Assembly: GCA_913064925.1 (NCBI GenBank)
Contig: CAJYBN010000031.1
Span: 1 to 18,448, forward strand
Direction: 5' to 3'
Source of the DNA: an uncultured Peptococcaceae bacterium
Lineage (GTDB): Bacteria > Bacillota > Desulfotomaculia > Desulfotomaculales > Desulfallaceae
DNA length: 18,448 nt
In this document: piece after piece, positions 6,599-14,054 of the stretch
Layout: each line of letters starts with the position of its first letter
Numbering within the stretch: position 1 is the stretch's first letter
Notes under the pieces: model-generated
Told to the model about the DNA's origin: nothing
Databases searched by the model: none
Seen by the model: only the letters and a program-made list of their open reading frames with translations
Made by a program: the position numbers and the translations under genes

Positions 6599-7291
6599 CT
6601 ACGGGGTGAAGCGGCCCCGCGCCTGCCTGCCGGGCTGGCCGTAAGAGGTCAGGAACATTTCCCGCAGGGCCCGCACCTCATCCGGCGGGATGACAGCAGC
6701 CCCTCCCAGCAGTGACGCCCAGGCGTACACCTGGGCCGCCTTCTCCACCACCAGGCAAACCTGGTAGGCCTCCTCCACCGAGCGGCCCAGCCCTACCAGG
6801 CCGTGATTGGCCAGCAGCACGGCGTTGGCTTGGCCCAGCGCCTCCACCGCCGCAGCCGCCAGGTTACCGGTGCCCGCCCGGGCGTACCGCGCCACCGGTA
6901 CCTCCCCGCCCGCCAGCTGTACCTGGTCTTCTAAAACGGGCGGCAGCGGCTTCCCGGCCACGGCCAGGGCGCTGGCGAAAACGCTGTGGGTGTGCATCAC
7001 CGCCCCGGCATCATCCCGGGCGCGGTAGATGGCCAGATGCAGCTTGATTTCGGTGGAGGGGCGGCGCTCGCCCTCCATAACCTGGCCCCCGCCGTCAACT
7101 ACCACCAGGTCCATTTTGTCCATGGCGTCGTACGGAATCCCGCTCGGCGTAATCACGTACAGGTGCTCGCCCGGCACCCGGGCGGATACATTGCCCCAGG
7201 CCCCGGTCACCAAGCCGGCGGAAGCCATGCGAGCGGCAATTTTCAGCACTTGTTCCTTGGTTTTTTCCACGGCCACCGTCATGGTCGGCAT
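6599..7291 (-). CDS. Class II aldolase/adducin-family protein, candidate 5-methylthioribulose-1-phosphate aldolase
   Basis: The 230-residue protein is a zinc-dependent class II sugar-phosphate aldolase related to fuculose-1-phosphate aldolase. Seen are GNVSAR (33-38) and TPSGIPYD (48-55) for phosphate binding, the catalytic Glu81 in STEIKLH, and zinc histidines H100 and H102 (MHTHS) and H163 (NHGLVGLG). In context the substrate should be the MtnA product, 5-methylthioribulose-1-phosphate or 5-deoxyribulose-1-phosphate, cleaved to dihydroxyacetone phosphate plus (methylthio)acetaldehyde. This is the Ald2 step of the DHAP shunt known from Rhodospirillum and some E. coli. The dehydratase MtnB is in the same superfamily and cannot be excluded, but the other enzymes of that oxygen-requiring route (MtnC, MtnD) are not here. 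ATG at 7291 is used; ATG at 7282 has better spacing to GGGGG and would shorten it by three residues. Confidence 0.85.
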   Translation of the reverse strand: MPTMTVAVEKTKEQVLKIAARMASAGLVTGAWGNVSARVPGEHLYVITPSGIPYDAMDKMDLVVVDGGGQVMEGERRPSTEIKLHLAIYRARDDAGAVMHTHSVFASALAVAGKPLPPVLEDQVQLAGGEVPVARYARAGTGNLAAAAVEALGQANAVLLANHGLVGLGRSVEEAYQVCLVVEKAAQVYAWASLLGGAAVIPPDEVRALREMFLTSYGQPGRQARGRFTP

Positions 7292-7306
7292 TCCCCCGCC
7301 TATGGC

Positions 7307-8560
7307 TTACTCGTGCTGCCAGTCGTTAATGTAGTTATATTGTTCTTCGGTGAGCTTATCTATTTCAATACCCAAGGATTGCAATTTCAACTCGGCCACC
7401 CGCCGGTCGATTTCCGGCAAAATGTTGTAAACCTTCTTCTCCAGTTCCCGGCCGTGCCGAGCCACGTAAAGCGCCGCCAGGGCCTGCAGGGCGAAAGACA
7501 TATCCATAATCTCGGCCGGGTGGCCGTCCCCGGCGGCCAAGTTGACCAGGCGCCCCTCCGCCAGCAGGTACAGGCGCCTGCCGTCGGGAAGCATAAACTC
7601 CTCGATGTTCTTGCGTACCGTGCGGCGAGACGTGGACACTCGTTCCAGCTCGGGTATGTTGATTTCCACGTCAAAGTGACCGGCGTTGGCCATGATGGCG
7701 CCGTCCTTCATGCGCAGAAAATGCCGCTCGCGCAGCAGGTCGCGGCAGCCGCTGACGGTGATGAAGATATCCCCTTCCCGCGCCGCCTGCTCGCTGTGCA
7801 TGACCTGAAAACCGTCCATGTGCGCTTCTATGGCTTTTACCGGGTCAACCTCGCAGATAATCACCCTGGCGCCCAGGCCCTTGGCCCGCATGGCCACTCC
7901 CTTGCCGCACCAGCCGTAACCCATGACCACCACGTTTTTGCCCGCCGTCACCAGGTTGGTAGTGCGCAAAATGCCGGACCAGGTGGATTCCCCGGTGCCG
8001 TAACGGTTGTCGAACAGGTACTTGCACCGGGCATCGTTTACGGCCAGCATGGGGAACAGCAGCTTGCCCGCGCGCTCCAGCGCCCGCAGCCGCAGCACCC
8101 CGGTGGTGGTTTCCTCGGCACCGCCCAGCACTTCCCCTGCGTAGTCCCGCAGCTCGGTATGCAGCATGTGTACCAAGTCCCCGCCGTCGTCGATGATCAC
8201 CTGGGGCCGGTGGCTTAACACCCGCCGCAGGTGCTCGCTGTACTCTTCCGGGGTGGCGCCGTACCAGGCGTAAACCTTTATTCCCCGCTGGGCCAGGGCA
8301 GCGGCCACGTCGTCCTGGGTGGACAAGGGGTTGGAACCGGTGACGGCCACGTCCGCACCGCCGGCGCTGAGCACCTCGGCCAGGTAAGCAGTTTTAGCCT
8401 CCAGGTGGATGCTCATGGCCAGGCGGATACCGCGCAGGGGTTGCTCCCTGGTCAGCTCCTCCCTTATCGCGTTCAGCACGGGCATGTGGGCCCGCACCCA
8501 GTCGATCTTCAGCCTTCCTTCCTCGTGCAGGTTAATGTCCCTGATTATGTATTCAGACAA
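7307..8560 (-). CDS. ahcY: S-adenosylhomocysteine hydrolase (short, archaeal-like type; possibly S-inosylhomocysteine hydrolase)
   Basis: This NAD-dependent enzyme splits SAH reversibly into homocysteine and a nucleoside, removing a strong methyltransferase inhibitor. The 417-residue product carries the family landmarks MSIHLEAKTA (49-58), TGSNPLSTQDDVAAA (74-88), EETTTGVLRL (149-158), NDARCKYLFDNRYG (175-188, with Lys180 and Asp184) and the NAD loop GYGWCGKGVA (214-223). It is shorter than typical bacterial/eukaryotic forms (about 430-490) and lacks the usual C-terminal KPxxYRY tail, ending instead in LTEEQYNYINDWQHE. That recalls archaeal and Thermotoga enzymes; an M. jannaschii homologue acts on S-inosylhomocysteine. 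The start is TTG at 8560-8558, seven bases after AAAGGAG; an earlier TTG at 8578 lies within that site. It follows mtnA after an unusually long 222-bp gap. Confidence 0.93.
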   Translation of the reverse strand: MSEYIIRDINLHEEGRLKIDWVRAHMPVLNAIREELTREQPLRGIRLAMSIHLEAKTAYLAEVLSAGGADVAVTGSNPLSTQDDVAAALAQRGIKVYAWYGATPEEYSEHLRRVLSHRPQVIIDDGGDLVHMLHTELRDYAGEVLGGAEETTTGVLRLRALERAGKLLFPMLAVNDARCKYLFDNRYGTGESTWSGILRTTNLVTAGKNVVVMGYGWCGKGVAMRAKGLGARVIICEVDPVKAIEAHMDGFQVMHSEQAAREGDIFITVSGCRDLLRERHFLRMKDGAIMANAGHFDVEINIPELERVSTSRRTVRKNIEEFMLPDGRRLYLLAEGRLVNLAAGDGHPAEIMDMSFALQALAALYVARHGRELEKKVYNILPEIDRRVAELKLQSLGIEIDKLTEEQYNYINDWQHE

Positions 8561-8782
8561 AAAACCACTCCTTTGCAAAATATTGCATCAGGGAAAGCTG
8601 CGGCTGCAACCGCGGCCGGATTGCTGACAAAAGGCACTTCCGTTCCCCGCGCCCCTAAATCATTCGCTCCAGAAACCAAAAGCATTTGCAGTGGGCTGGC
8701 AACGGCCTCCGCAGCCCGCCCCGGGTAAGCAAGAAAACAAGAAGCCGCGGGCGGCTTTCCGGGTGATTTGCCCCGGGCGTGC
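8561..8782 (-). other. 222-bp structured gap between mtnA and ahcY
   Basis: No convincing gene is present. Besides the terminator-like hairpin at 8732-8757, the minus strand has a GGGCTG/CAGCCC stem (8717-8712 with 8698-8693; 13-base loop with an inner CGG/CCG). Just before the ahcY ribosome site is TGCAA-TATT-TTGCA (8587-8574). This gap stands out in a cluster otherwise spaced by under 50 bp, so it is a candidate leader or processing region for ahcY. No recognised SAM or SAH riboswitch pattern could be matched by eye. Confidence 0.4.
8732..8757 (-). terminator. Terminator-like hairpin after mtnA
   Basis: Minus-strand AAGCCG-CCCG-CGGCTT (8757-8742) forms a six-pair stem with a four-base loop. 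It is followed by CTTGTTTTCTTG, a broken U-tract, and begins 25 bases after the mtnA stop. It is a weak terminator or attenuator separating mtnP-mtnA from ahcY and the downstream genes. The interrupted U-tract makes read-through likely. Confidence 0.4.
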
Positions 8783-9838
<1,056 letters not shown>

Positions 9839-9860
9839 ATCATTCCCTCCCTGCTGGCCG

Positions 9861-10646
9861 CTACTTGATCCCGGAAGGATCCCGGGGCGGCTCGTGACAC
9901 GCACAGGCCGCGTCTTCCTCGACGCCGGCAATGGCCTCCATTACCAGTTTTCTCAAGTTGTGGGCGTTCTCCTGCATAATGTCCACCACTTCCTGGTGCG
10001 TCAGCCGCGTGGGGGAAATCCCGGCGGCAAAATTGGTAACCATAGCAATGGTGGCATAGCACATTTCCGCCTCGCGCGCCAGGACAACTTCGGGCACGCT
10101 GGTCATTCCGGCCAGGTCTCCGCCCAGATGGCGGAACATGCGGATTTCCGCCGGCGTTTCAAAGCGCGGCCCTTCGGTGCAAACATAGGTGCCGGCAGTG
10201 TGATGCGGCAGGCCAAGCCGGGCGGCGGCCTCCTGCAGCACCCGGCGCAACCGGGGGCAGTAAGGGTCGGTCATATCCAGGTGAATAACCCCCTCGTCCA
10301 GGAAGGTCTGCGGGCGCGACTTGGTGAAATCCAGGAACTGGTCCACAAAAACAAAATCCCGGGGCCGCATGTCGGGGTTTAGGGAACCTACGGCGGCGGT
10401 GGCGAAAATGTTTTTCACGCCCAGCATGCGCAGGCCGTAAATGTTGGCCCGGTAATTTATCAAGTGCGGGGGTACAGAGTGGTCTTCACCATGCCTGGCC
10501 ATGAAAGCCACCCTTTTCCCGCGGTAGCTGCCGATTTTTACCCTGGTCCTGCCGAAGGGAGTGTCCAGCCTTTCTTCAGTGATGTCCGTGAGAATACTGG
10601 GGTCGTAAACCCCGGTGCCGCCGATGATGGCAATGCGAACGCTCAT
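9861..10646 (-). CDS. mtnP: MTA/MTI phosphorylase family (MtnP; residues favour a 6-oxopurine such as methylthioinosine)
   Basis: This 261-residue trimeric-type nucleoside phosphorylase splits a 5'-modified purine nucleoside with phosphate to the base and 5-methylthioribose-1-phosphate. Family features are IIGGTGVYD (7-15), MARHGEDHSVPPHLINYRAN (49-68), TEGPRFETPAEI (158-169) and GMTSVPEVVLAREAEMCYA (180-198). The base-recognition loop reads TNFAAGIS (204-211) with Asn205, where adenine-specific MTA phosphorylases have a TDYD-like pair of aspartates. Asparagine here is typical of enzymes acting on 6-oxopurines such as inosine or methylthioinosine. With the MTA deaminase in the same cluster, a deaminate-then-phosphorolyse route is favoured; this is inference. 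ATG at 10646 follows GGAGG by six bases. First gene of the cluster; a CAC-type C-terminal tail (CACHEP, 248-253) is also present. Confidence 0.93.
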   Translation of the reverse strand: MSVRIAIIGGTGVYDPSILTDITEERLDTPFGRTRVKIGSYRGKRVAFMARHGEDHSVPPHLINYRANIYGLRMLGVKNIFATAAVGSLNPDMRPRDFVFVDQFLDFTKSRPQTFLDEGVIHLDMTDPYCPRLRRVLQEAAARLGLPHHTAGTYVCTEGPRFETPAEIRMFRHLGGDLAGMTSVPEVVLAREAEMCYATIAMVTNFAAGISPTRLTHQEVVDIMQENAHNLRKLVMEAIAGVEEDAACACHEPPRDPSGIK

Positions 10647-10734
10647 AGGTACCCTCCATCCTTATTGCTCTTTAGCATAGCTTCATTTATTTCCTATTAT
10701 TCGCCATTTTACCAACCATCCCTTTTAAAAATAT
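10647..10734 (-). promoter_or_regulatory. AT-rich region likely holding the promoter of the mtnP cluster
   Basis: This gap follows the ftsY terminator and precedes the first gene of the MTA/SAH cluster, so a promoter is expected. It is far richer in A+T than its surroundings. Minus-strand TAAAAT (10711-10706) is a plausible -10, but no good -35 sits 17 bases before it; TATGCT closer to the gene is another weak candidate. No clear operator or riboswitch fold was recognised. Exact promoter position is uncertain. Confidence 0.35.
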
Positions 10735-10753
10735 AAAACGGGCGCTTCGCCCG
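10735..10753 (-). terminator. Rho-independent terminator of the plsX-to-ftsY operon
   Basis: Immediately after the ftsY TAG, the minus strand reads CGGGCG-AAG-CGCCCG (10753-10739), a perfect six-pair stem with a three-base loop, followed by TTTTATATTTTTA. This is a strong end signal for the fatty-acid/ftsY operon and shows the mtnP cluster is a separate transcription unit. Confidence 0.88.
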
Positions 10754-11695
10754 CTAAATTACTTGTTCCCGGGATTCATCCCCCCGCTGGAAAAGCGCTG
10801 CCACGAATTCAGCGGCGTTGAAGGGGCGCAGGTCTTCCAACCCCTCCCCGATGCCGATCATTTTAATGGGAATGTCCAGTTCGCGCTTGACGGCCACCAC
10901 TACTCCTCCCTTGGCGGTGCCGTCCAGCTTGGTGAGGATCACCCCCGTCACTCCCACCGCATCCTTGAACAGCCTGGCCTGGTTGACGGCATTCTGCCCG
11001 GTGGTGGCATCCAGCACCAGCAAAACCTCGTGCGGGGCGCCGGGCATTTCCCGGCCCAAAACCCGGTGGATCTTTTTCAGTTCCTCCATGAGGTTTTTCT
11101 TGGTATGCAGCCTGCCCGCCGTATCCACAATCAGCACGTCCATCTTCCTGGCCCTGGCGGCTTGGAGGGAGTCGTAAGCCACAGCAGCGGGATCGGCGCC
11201 CGCGGAATGTTTAATCACAGGCACGCCGGCACGATTGCCCCAAGCTTCCAGCTGTTCCACGGCGGCCGCGCGGAAAGTGTCAGACGCGCCCAAAATAACG
11301 CTTTTACCGCTGCGCTTGAAGTGGTAGGCCAGCTTGCCGATGGTGGTAGTCTTGCCCACGCCGTTAACGCCCACCACCATGATTACAGCGGGCCGCGCTT
11401 CATCCACGCGCAAGCCGGCCGTATCTTCCCCCAGGATTTGCCGGATTTGTTCCTGCAGCAGCCTGCGTAACTCGCCGGGCTCGTCCACGCGGCGTTTTTT
11501 CACCTCTTCCCGCAGCTTTTCCACCAGTTCCAGCGCCGCGTCAATGCCCACGTCACCCTGGATCAGTACCTCTTCCAGTTCCTCGTACAGGCTTTCATCG
11601 ATAACTTTGCGGCCGGTGATGATGGTATCGATCTTTTCCACGAAATTTTTTCTGGTCTTGCTCAAGCTTTCCTTTAACTTGTTCAAAAACCCCAT
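10754..11695 (-). CDS. ftsY: Signal recognition particle receptor FtsY
   Basis: FtsY is the membrane-associated GTPase that receives the SRP-ribosome complex and hands it to SecYEG. The 313-residue protein has an N helical bundle starting MGFLNKLKESLSKTRKNF, whose amphipathic start is the likely lipid anchor. Its G domain has GVNGVGKTTT (109-118), GASDTFRAAAVEQL (136-149), DTAGRLHTKKNL (191-202) and TKLDGTAKGG (255-264). The acidic A domain of E. coli FtsY is absent, as in many Firmicutes. ATG at 11695-11693 is used; a further 57 open codons upstream run into rnc and are not FtsY-like. The ribosome site GGAGGG lies about 11 bases upstream, inside the rnc end, slightly long spacing. The smc gene often found between rnc and ftsY is missing here. 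Confidence 0.97.
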   Translation of the reverse strand: MGFLNKLKESLSKTRKNFVEKIDTIITGRKVIDESLYEELEEVLIQGDVGIDAALELVEKLREEVKKRRVDEPGELRRLLQEQIRQILGEDTAGLRVDEARPAVIMVVGVNGVGKTTTIGKLAYHFKRSGKSVILGASDTFRAAAVEQLEAWGNRAGVPVIKHSAGADPAAVAYDSLQAARARKMDVLIVDTAGRLHTKKNLMEELKKIHRVLGREMPGAPHEVLLVLDATTGQNAVNQARLFKDAVGVTGVILTKLDGTAKGGVVVAVKRELDIPIKMIGIGEGLEDLRPFNAAEFVAALFQRGDESREQVI

Positions 11696-11702
11696 TTTAC
11701 GG

Positions 11703-12434
11703 TTAACCCTCCGTGTCATTAATAACTCGCCAGTACTTTTCCAGGGCCATCCTGGCTGCCTGTTGTTCCGCTTCTTTTTTGGACTTGCCGCGCCCCCAAC
11801 CCATTCTTTTACCGCGGTACACCACCGCGGCGGTAAACACCTTATCGTGATCTGGTCCCGATTCATCGAGGATTATGTATTGGATGGGGTCCGCGGCCTT
11901 GCGTTCCCTGCGCTGCAGCTTTTCCTGCAAGTCTGTTTTATAATCCCGCACGGCCTGGCCTTTTTTCACTTCTTCGATCACACCGGCCAGCTGCCGTAAC
12001 GCCACCCGGCGCGCCTCTTCCAGGCCCCCATCCAGGTATATGGAACCCAACAGGGCTTCGAAAGCGTCGGCCAGGATGGAGGGCCTGTTCCTGCCGCCGG
12101 ATCTCTCCTCGCCGCGTCCCATCCACATATACCGGCCCAACTGCAGCTGGCGGGCCACCGCAGCCAAGGAGGGTTCGCAAACCGTCAGCGCTCGCATCTT
12201 GGTAAGCTCGCCCTCGGACTTGTCAGGAAAAGAGCGGTAAAAGTGGTCGCTGACAACTAATTCTAGCACGGCGTCGCCCAGGAATTCCAGGCGCTCGTTG
12301 TTGAGCACTCCCTGTTCTTTGTTTTCGTAAGTGTAGGAACTGTGTACCAGCGCCTCGCGTAACAGCGCCGGGTTTTGCCAGCGGTATTGCAGCTGCTCTT
12401 GTAATTCCGCTAAATCGCCGCCTTCATGAAGCAT
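11703..12434 (-). CDS. rnc: Ribonuclease III
   Basis: RNase III cuts double-stranded RNA, including rRNA precursors and SRP RNA precursors. The 243-residue product has the catalytic signature ERLEFLGDAVLEL (47-59, with Glu50 and Asp54) and the second acidic pair Asp123 and Glu126 in LADAFEALLGSIYLDGG. A C-terminal double-stranded RNA-binding domain (about 165-240) contains DYKTDLQEKLQ and the basic KSKKEAEQQAARMALEK. ATG at 12434-12432 overlaps the end of fabF by 11 bases and has AAGGGAT seven bases upstream, so translation is probably coupled to fabF. ftsY starts seven bases after its stop. The fab-rnc-ftsY association is common in Firmicutes. Confidence 0.97.
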   Translation of the reverse strand: MLHEGGDLAELQEQLQYRWQNPALLREALVHSSYTYENKEQGVLNNERLEFLGDAVLELVVSDHFYRSFPDKSEGELTKMRALTVCEPSLAAVARQLQLGRYMWMGRGEERSGGRNRPSILADAFEALLGSIYLDGGLEEARRVALRQLAGVIEEVKKGQAVRDYKTDLQEKLQRRERKAADPIQYIILDESGPDHDKVFTAAVVYRGKRMGWGRGKSKKEAEQQAARMALEKYWRVINDTEG

Positions 12435-13689
12435 GCCGGTGATCCCTTTCTATGGCAAATCTTTCCAGTACCAGAGTGACGTTGTGACCCCCAAAACCGA
12501 AGGAGTTGCTCATCGCCACGTTGACTTCCTTCCGCCGTGCGTTGTTGGGCACGTAATCCAGGTCGCATTCGGGATCCGGCGTAGTCAAGTTTATGGTGGG
12601 GGGAATTAATCCCCTATCGATGGCCAGTATGCATACCGCCGCTTCCAGGCCGCCGGCCGCTCCCAACAAGTGCCCCGTCATAGATTTGGTGGAACTGACC
12701 GCCATCCGGTAAGCGTGCTCCCCGAATACGTTTTTGATGGCCAGCGTTTCCAGCTTGTCCCCCAGCGGCGTAGATGTGCCGTGCGCGTTGATATAATCCA
12801 CCGCGCGCGGATCAATGCCCGCGTCCTGCAAGGCCATGCGCATGGCCAAGGCTGCCCCGGCCCCCTGCGGGTCGGGCGCGGTAACGTGGTAGGCGTCGCA
12901 GGAGGTTCCGTATCCCGTTACTTCGGCCAAGATGCGGGCGCCCCGCGACAGGGCGTGCTCCATTTCCTCCAGCACCAGGACGACCGCACCCTCGCCAATG
13001 ACAAAACCGTCCCGCCCGGCGTCAAAGGGACGACAGGCCCCGGCAGGATCGTCGTTACGCGTGGAAAGCGCCTTCATGGAGCAAAACCCGGCCACCGCCA
13101 ATGGGGTAATAGGCGCCTCCGTACCCCCGCTGATCATTACGTCGGCCTGCCCGCGTTGGATTACCTTGAATGCGTCGCCAATGGCGTTGGCGCTGGACGC
13201 ACACGCGCTGGTGGTGGTTATGTTGCAGCCATAAAAGCCGTAGTTGATGGCCACCTGACCGGCACCCATATTGGCTATCATCATGGGTATAAAAAACGGG
13301 CTCACCCTGCCGGGCCCGCGCTCCAACAAAACGCGGTGCTGTTGCTCCAGCGTTTCTATGCCACCTATGCCGGAACCCAGAATCACGCCGGTCCGCTCGC
13401 GGTTGATTTTTTCCACGTCCAGACCCGCGTGCTCCACGGCCATGATCGTTGCCGCCATTACGTAATGAGTAAAACGGTCCATCCGGCGGGCTTCCTTGCG
13501 GTCAATAAAATCGGTTGGGTTAAAATTTTTTACCTCGGCGGCTATTTTGCTGCTGTAGCCTTCCGTGTTAAAACGGGTTATCGGACCCACGCCGCTTACG
13601 CCGCTGGTGAGATTATGCCAAAATTCCTCCAACTGGTTTCCGACGGGGGTAATGGTTCCTATGCCGGTCACTACTACTCTCCTAAACAA
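12424..13689 (-). CDS. fabF: 3-oxoacyl-[acyl-carrier-protein] synthase II (FabF)
   Basis: FabF elongates acyl-ACP by decarboxylative condensation with malonyl-ACP. The 421-residue product has the thiolase-fold triad: Cys163 in TTTSACASSANAIGDA, His303 in NAHGTSTPLGD and His340 in KSMTGHLLGAAG. The glycine-rich end FGFGGHN is also present. The start is TTG at 13689-13687 (LFRRVVVTGIG), seven bases after GGAGG; the frame is open a little further upstream but that stretch falls in the acpP-fabF terminator. A strong terminator lies between it and acpP, so it should be transcribed less than acpP unless a local promoter exists; none was recognised. It overlaps rnc by 11 bases. Confidence 0.97.
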   Translation of the reverse strand: MFRRVVVTGIGTITPVGNQLEEFWHNLTSGVSGVGPITRFNTEGYSSKIAAEVKNFNPTDFIDRKEARRMDRFTHYVMAATIMAVEHAGLDVEKINRERTGVILGSGIGGIETLEQQHRVLLERGPGRVSPFFIPMMIANMGAGQVAINYGFYGCNITTTSACASSANAIGDAFKVIQRGQADVMISGGTEAPITPLAVAGFCSMKALSTRNDDPAGACRPFDAGRDGFVIGEGAVVLVLEEMEHALSRGARILAEVTGYGTSCDAYHVTAPDPQGAGAALAMRMALQDAGIDPRAVDYINAHGTSTPLGDKLETLAIKNVFGEHAYRMAVSSTKSMTGHLLGAAGGLEAAVCILAIDRGLIPPTINLTTPDPECDLDYVPNNARRKEVNVAMSNSFGFGGHNVTLVLERFAIERDHRHAS

Positions 13690-13713
13690 CCCCGCACCTC
13701 CCAGGTAGATTTG

Positions 13714-13739
13714 AAAAAAAACCACCGGTATCCCGGCGG
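13714..13739 (-). terminator. Strong Rho-independent terminator between acpP and fabF
   Basis: Minus-strand CCGCCGG-GATA-CCGGTGG (13739-13722) forms a seven-pair stem (one G-U pair) with a four-base loop, followed by eight consecutive T (13721-13714). It begins 10 bases after the acpP stop and ends about 25 bases before the fabF TTG. It is one of the best terminators in the window, yet it lies in mid-operon, so it probably acts as a partial terminator that sets acpP above fabF-rnc-ftsY. Confidence 0.85.
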
Positions 13740-13749
13740 GACTGGTAAA

Positions 13750-13986
13750 TTATTGGTGATCTTGAATATACTTGACTGCTTCTCCCACCTTGCGTATTTT
13801 TTCTGCATCCTCATCGGGTATTTGCATATCAAATTCCTCTTCCAAAGCCATAATCAATTCTACGATGTCCAGGGAATCCGCTCCCAGATCGTCGACAAAT
13901 GAAGCCTCGGGCGTTACCTCTTCCGGGTCGACCCCCAACTGCTCGACGATTATTTCTTTTACCCGATCAAATAAGCTTGATGACAC
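13750..13986 (-). CDS. acpP: Acyl carrier protein
   Basis: ACP carries growing fatty acyl chains on a 4'-phosphopantetheine arm. The 78-residue acidic product has the attachment motif DLGADSLDIVEL with Ser38 as the modified residue, and the usual helix II and III sequence ALEEEFDMQIPDEDAEKI. The start is GTG at 13986-13984, eight bases after an AAAGGGGG ribosome site; no in-frame ATG is suitable. It sits between fabG (68-bp gap) and fabF, the common bacterial order. It is followed directly by a strong terminator. The preceding gap is AT-rich on both sides of a TTGCCGGGCAA element, and could hold a weak internal promoter, but no confident -35/-10 pair was found. Confidence 0.98.
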   Translation of the reverse strand: MSSSLFDRVKEIIVEQLGVDPEEVTPEASFVDDLGADSLDIVELIMALEEEFDMQIPDEDAEKIRKVGEAVKYIQDHQ

Positions 13987-14054
13987 AGTAAATACCCCCT
14001 TTAATTGTGTTTTAATATTTTGTGCTTGCCCGGCAAATGGGTTAGTTATAGTTG

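Noticed and set aside
6599..7291. Naming the class II aldolase as MtnB or FucA
   Set aside because: MtnB belongs to an oxygen-dependent route whose other enzymes are absent here, and no fucose genes are nearby. The catalytic residues fit an aldolase, so the substrate is left as a context-based proposal without a gene symbol.
6986..8218. Long plus-strand open frame of about 410 codons opposite the aldolase and ahcY
   Set aside because: It is the antisense shadow of two clear genes in GC-rich DNA, very rich in His, Gln and Gly, with no family resemblance. The similar long plus-strand frames at 12670-13902 and 14782-16080 are rejected for the same reason.
8579..8782. SAM or SAH riboswitch upstream of ahcY
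   Set aside because: The conserved core sequences of the known classes could not be found by eye; only generic stems are visible. Kept as an unexplained leader instead.
13987..14054. FapR operator or own promoter for acpP
   Set aside because: No TTAGTACC-like element is present, and the best -35/-10 pair (TTGCCG...TAAAAC, 16 bases apart) is too weak to claim.
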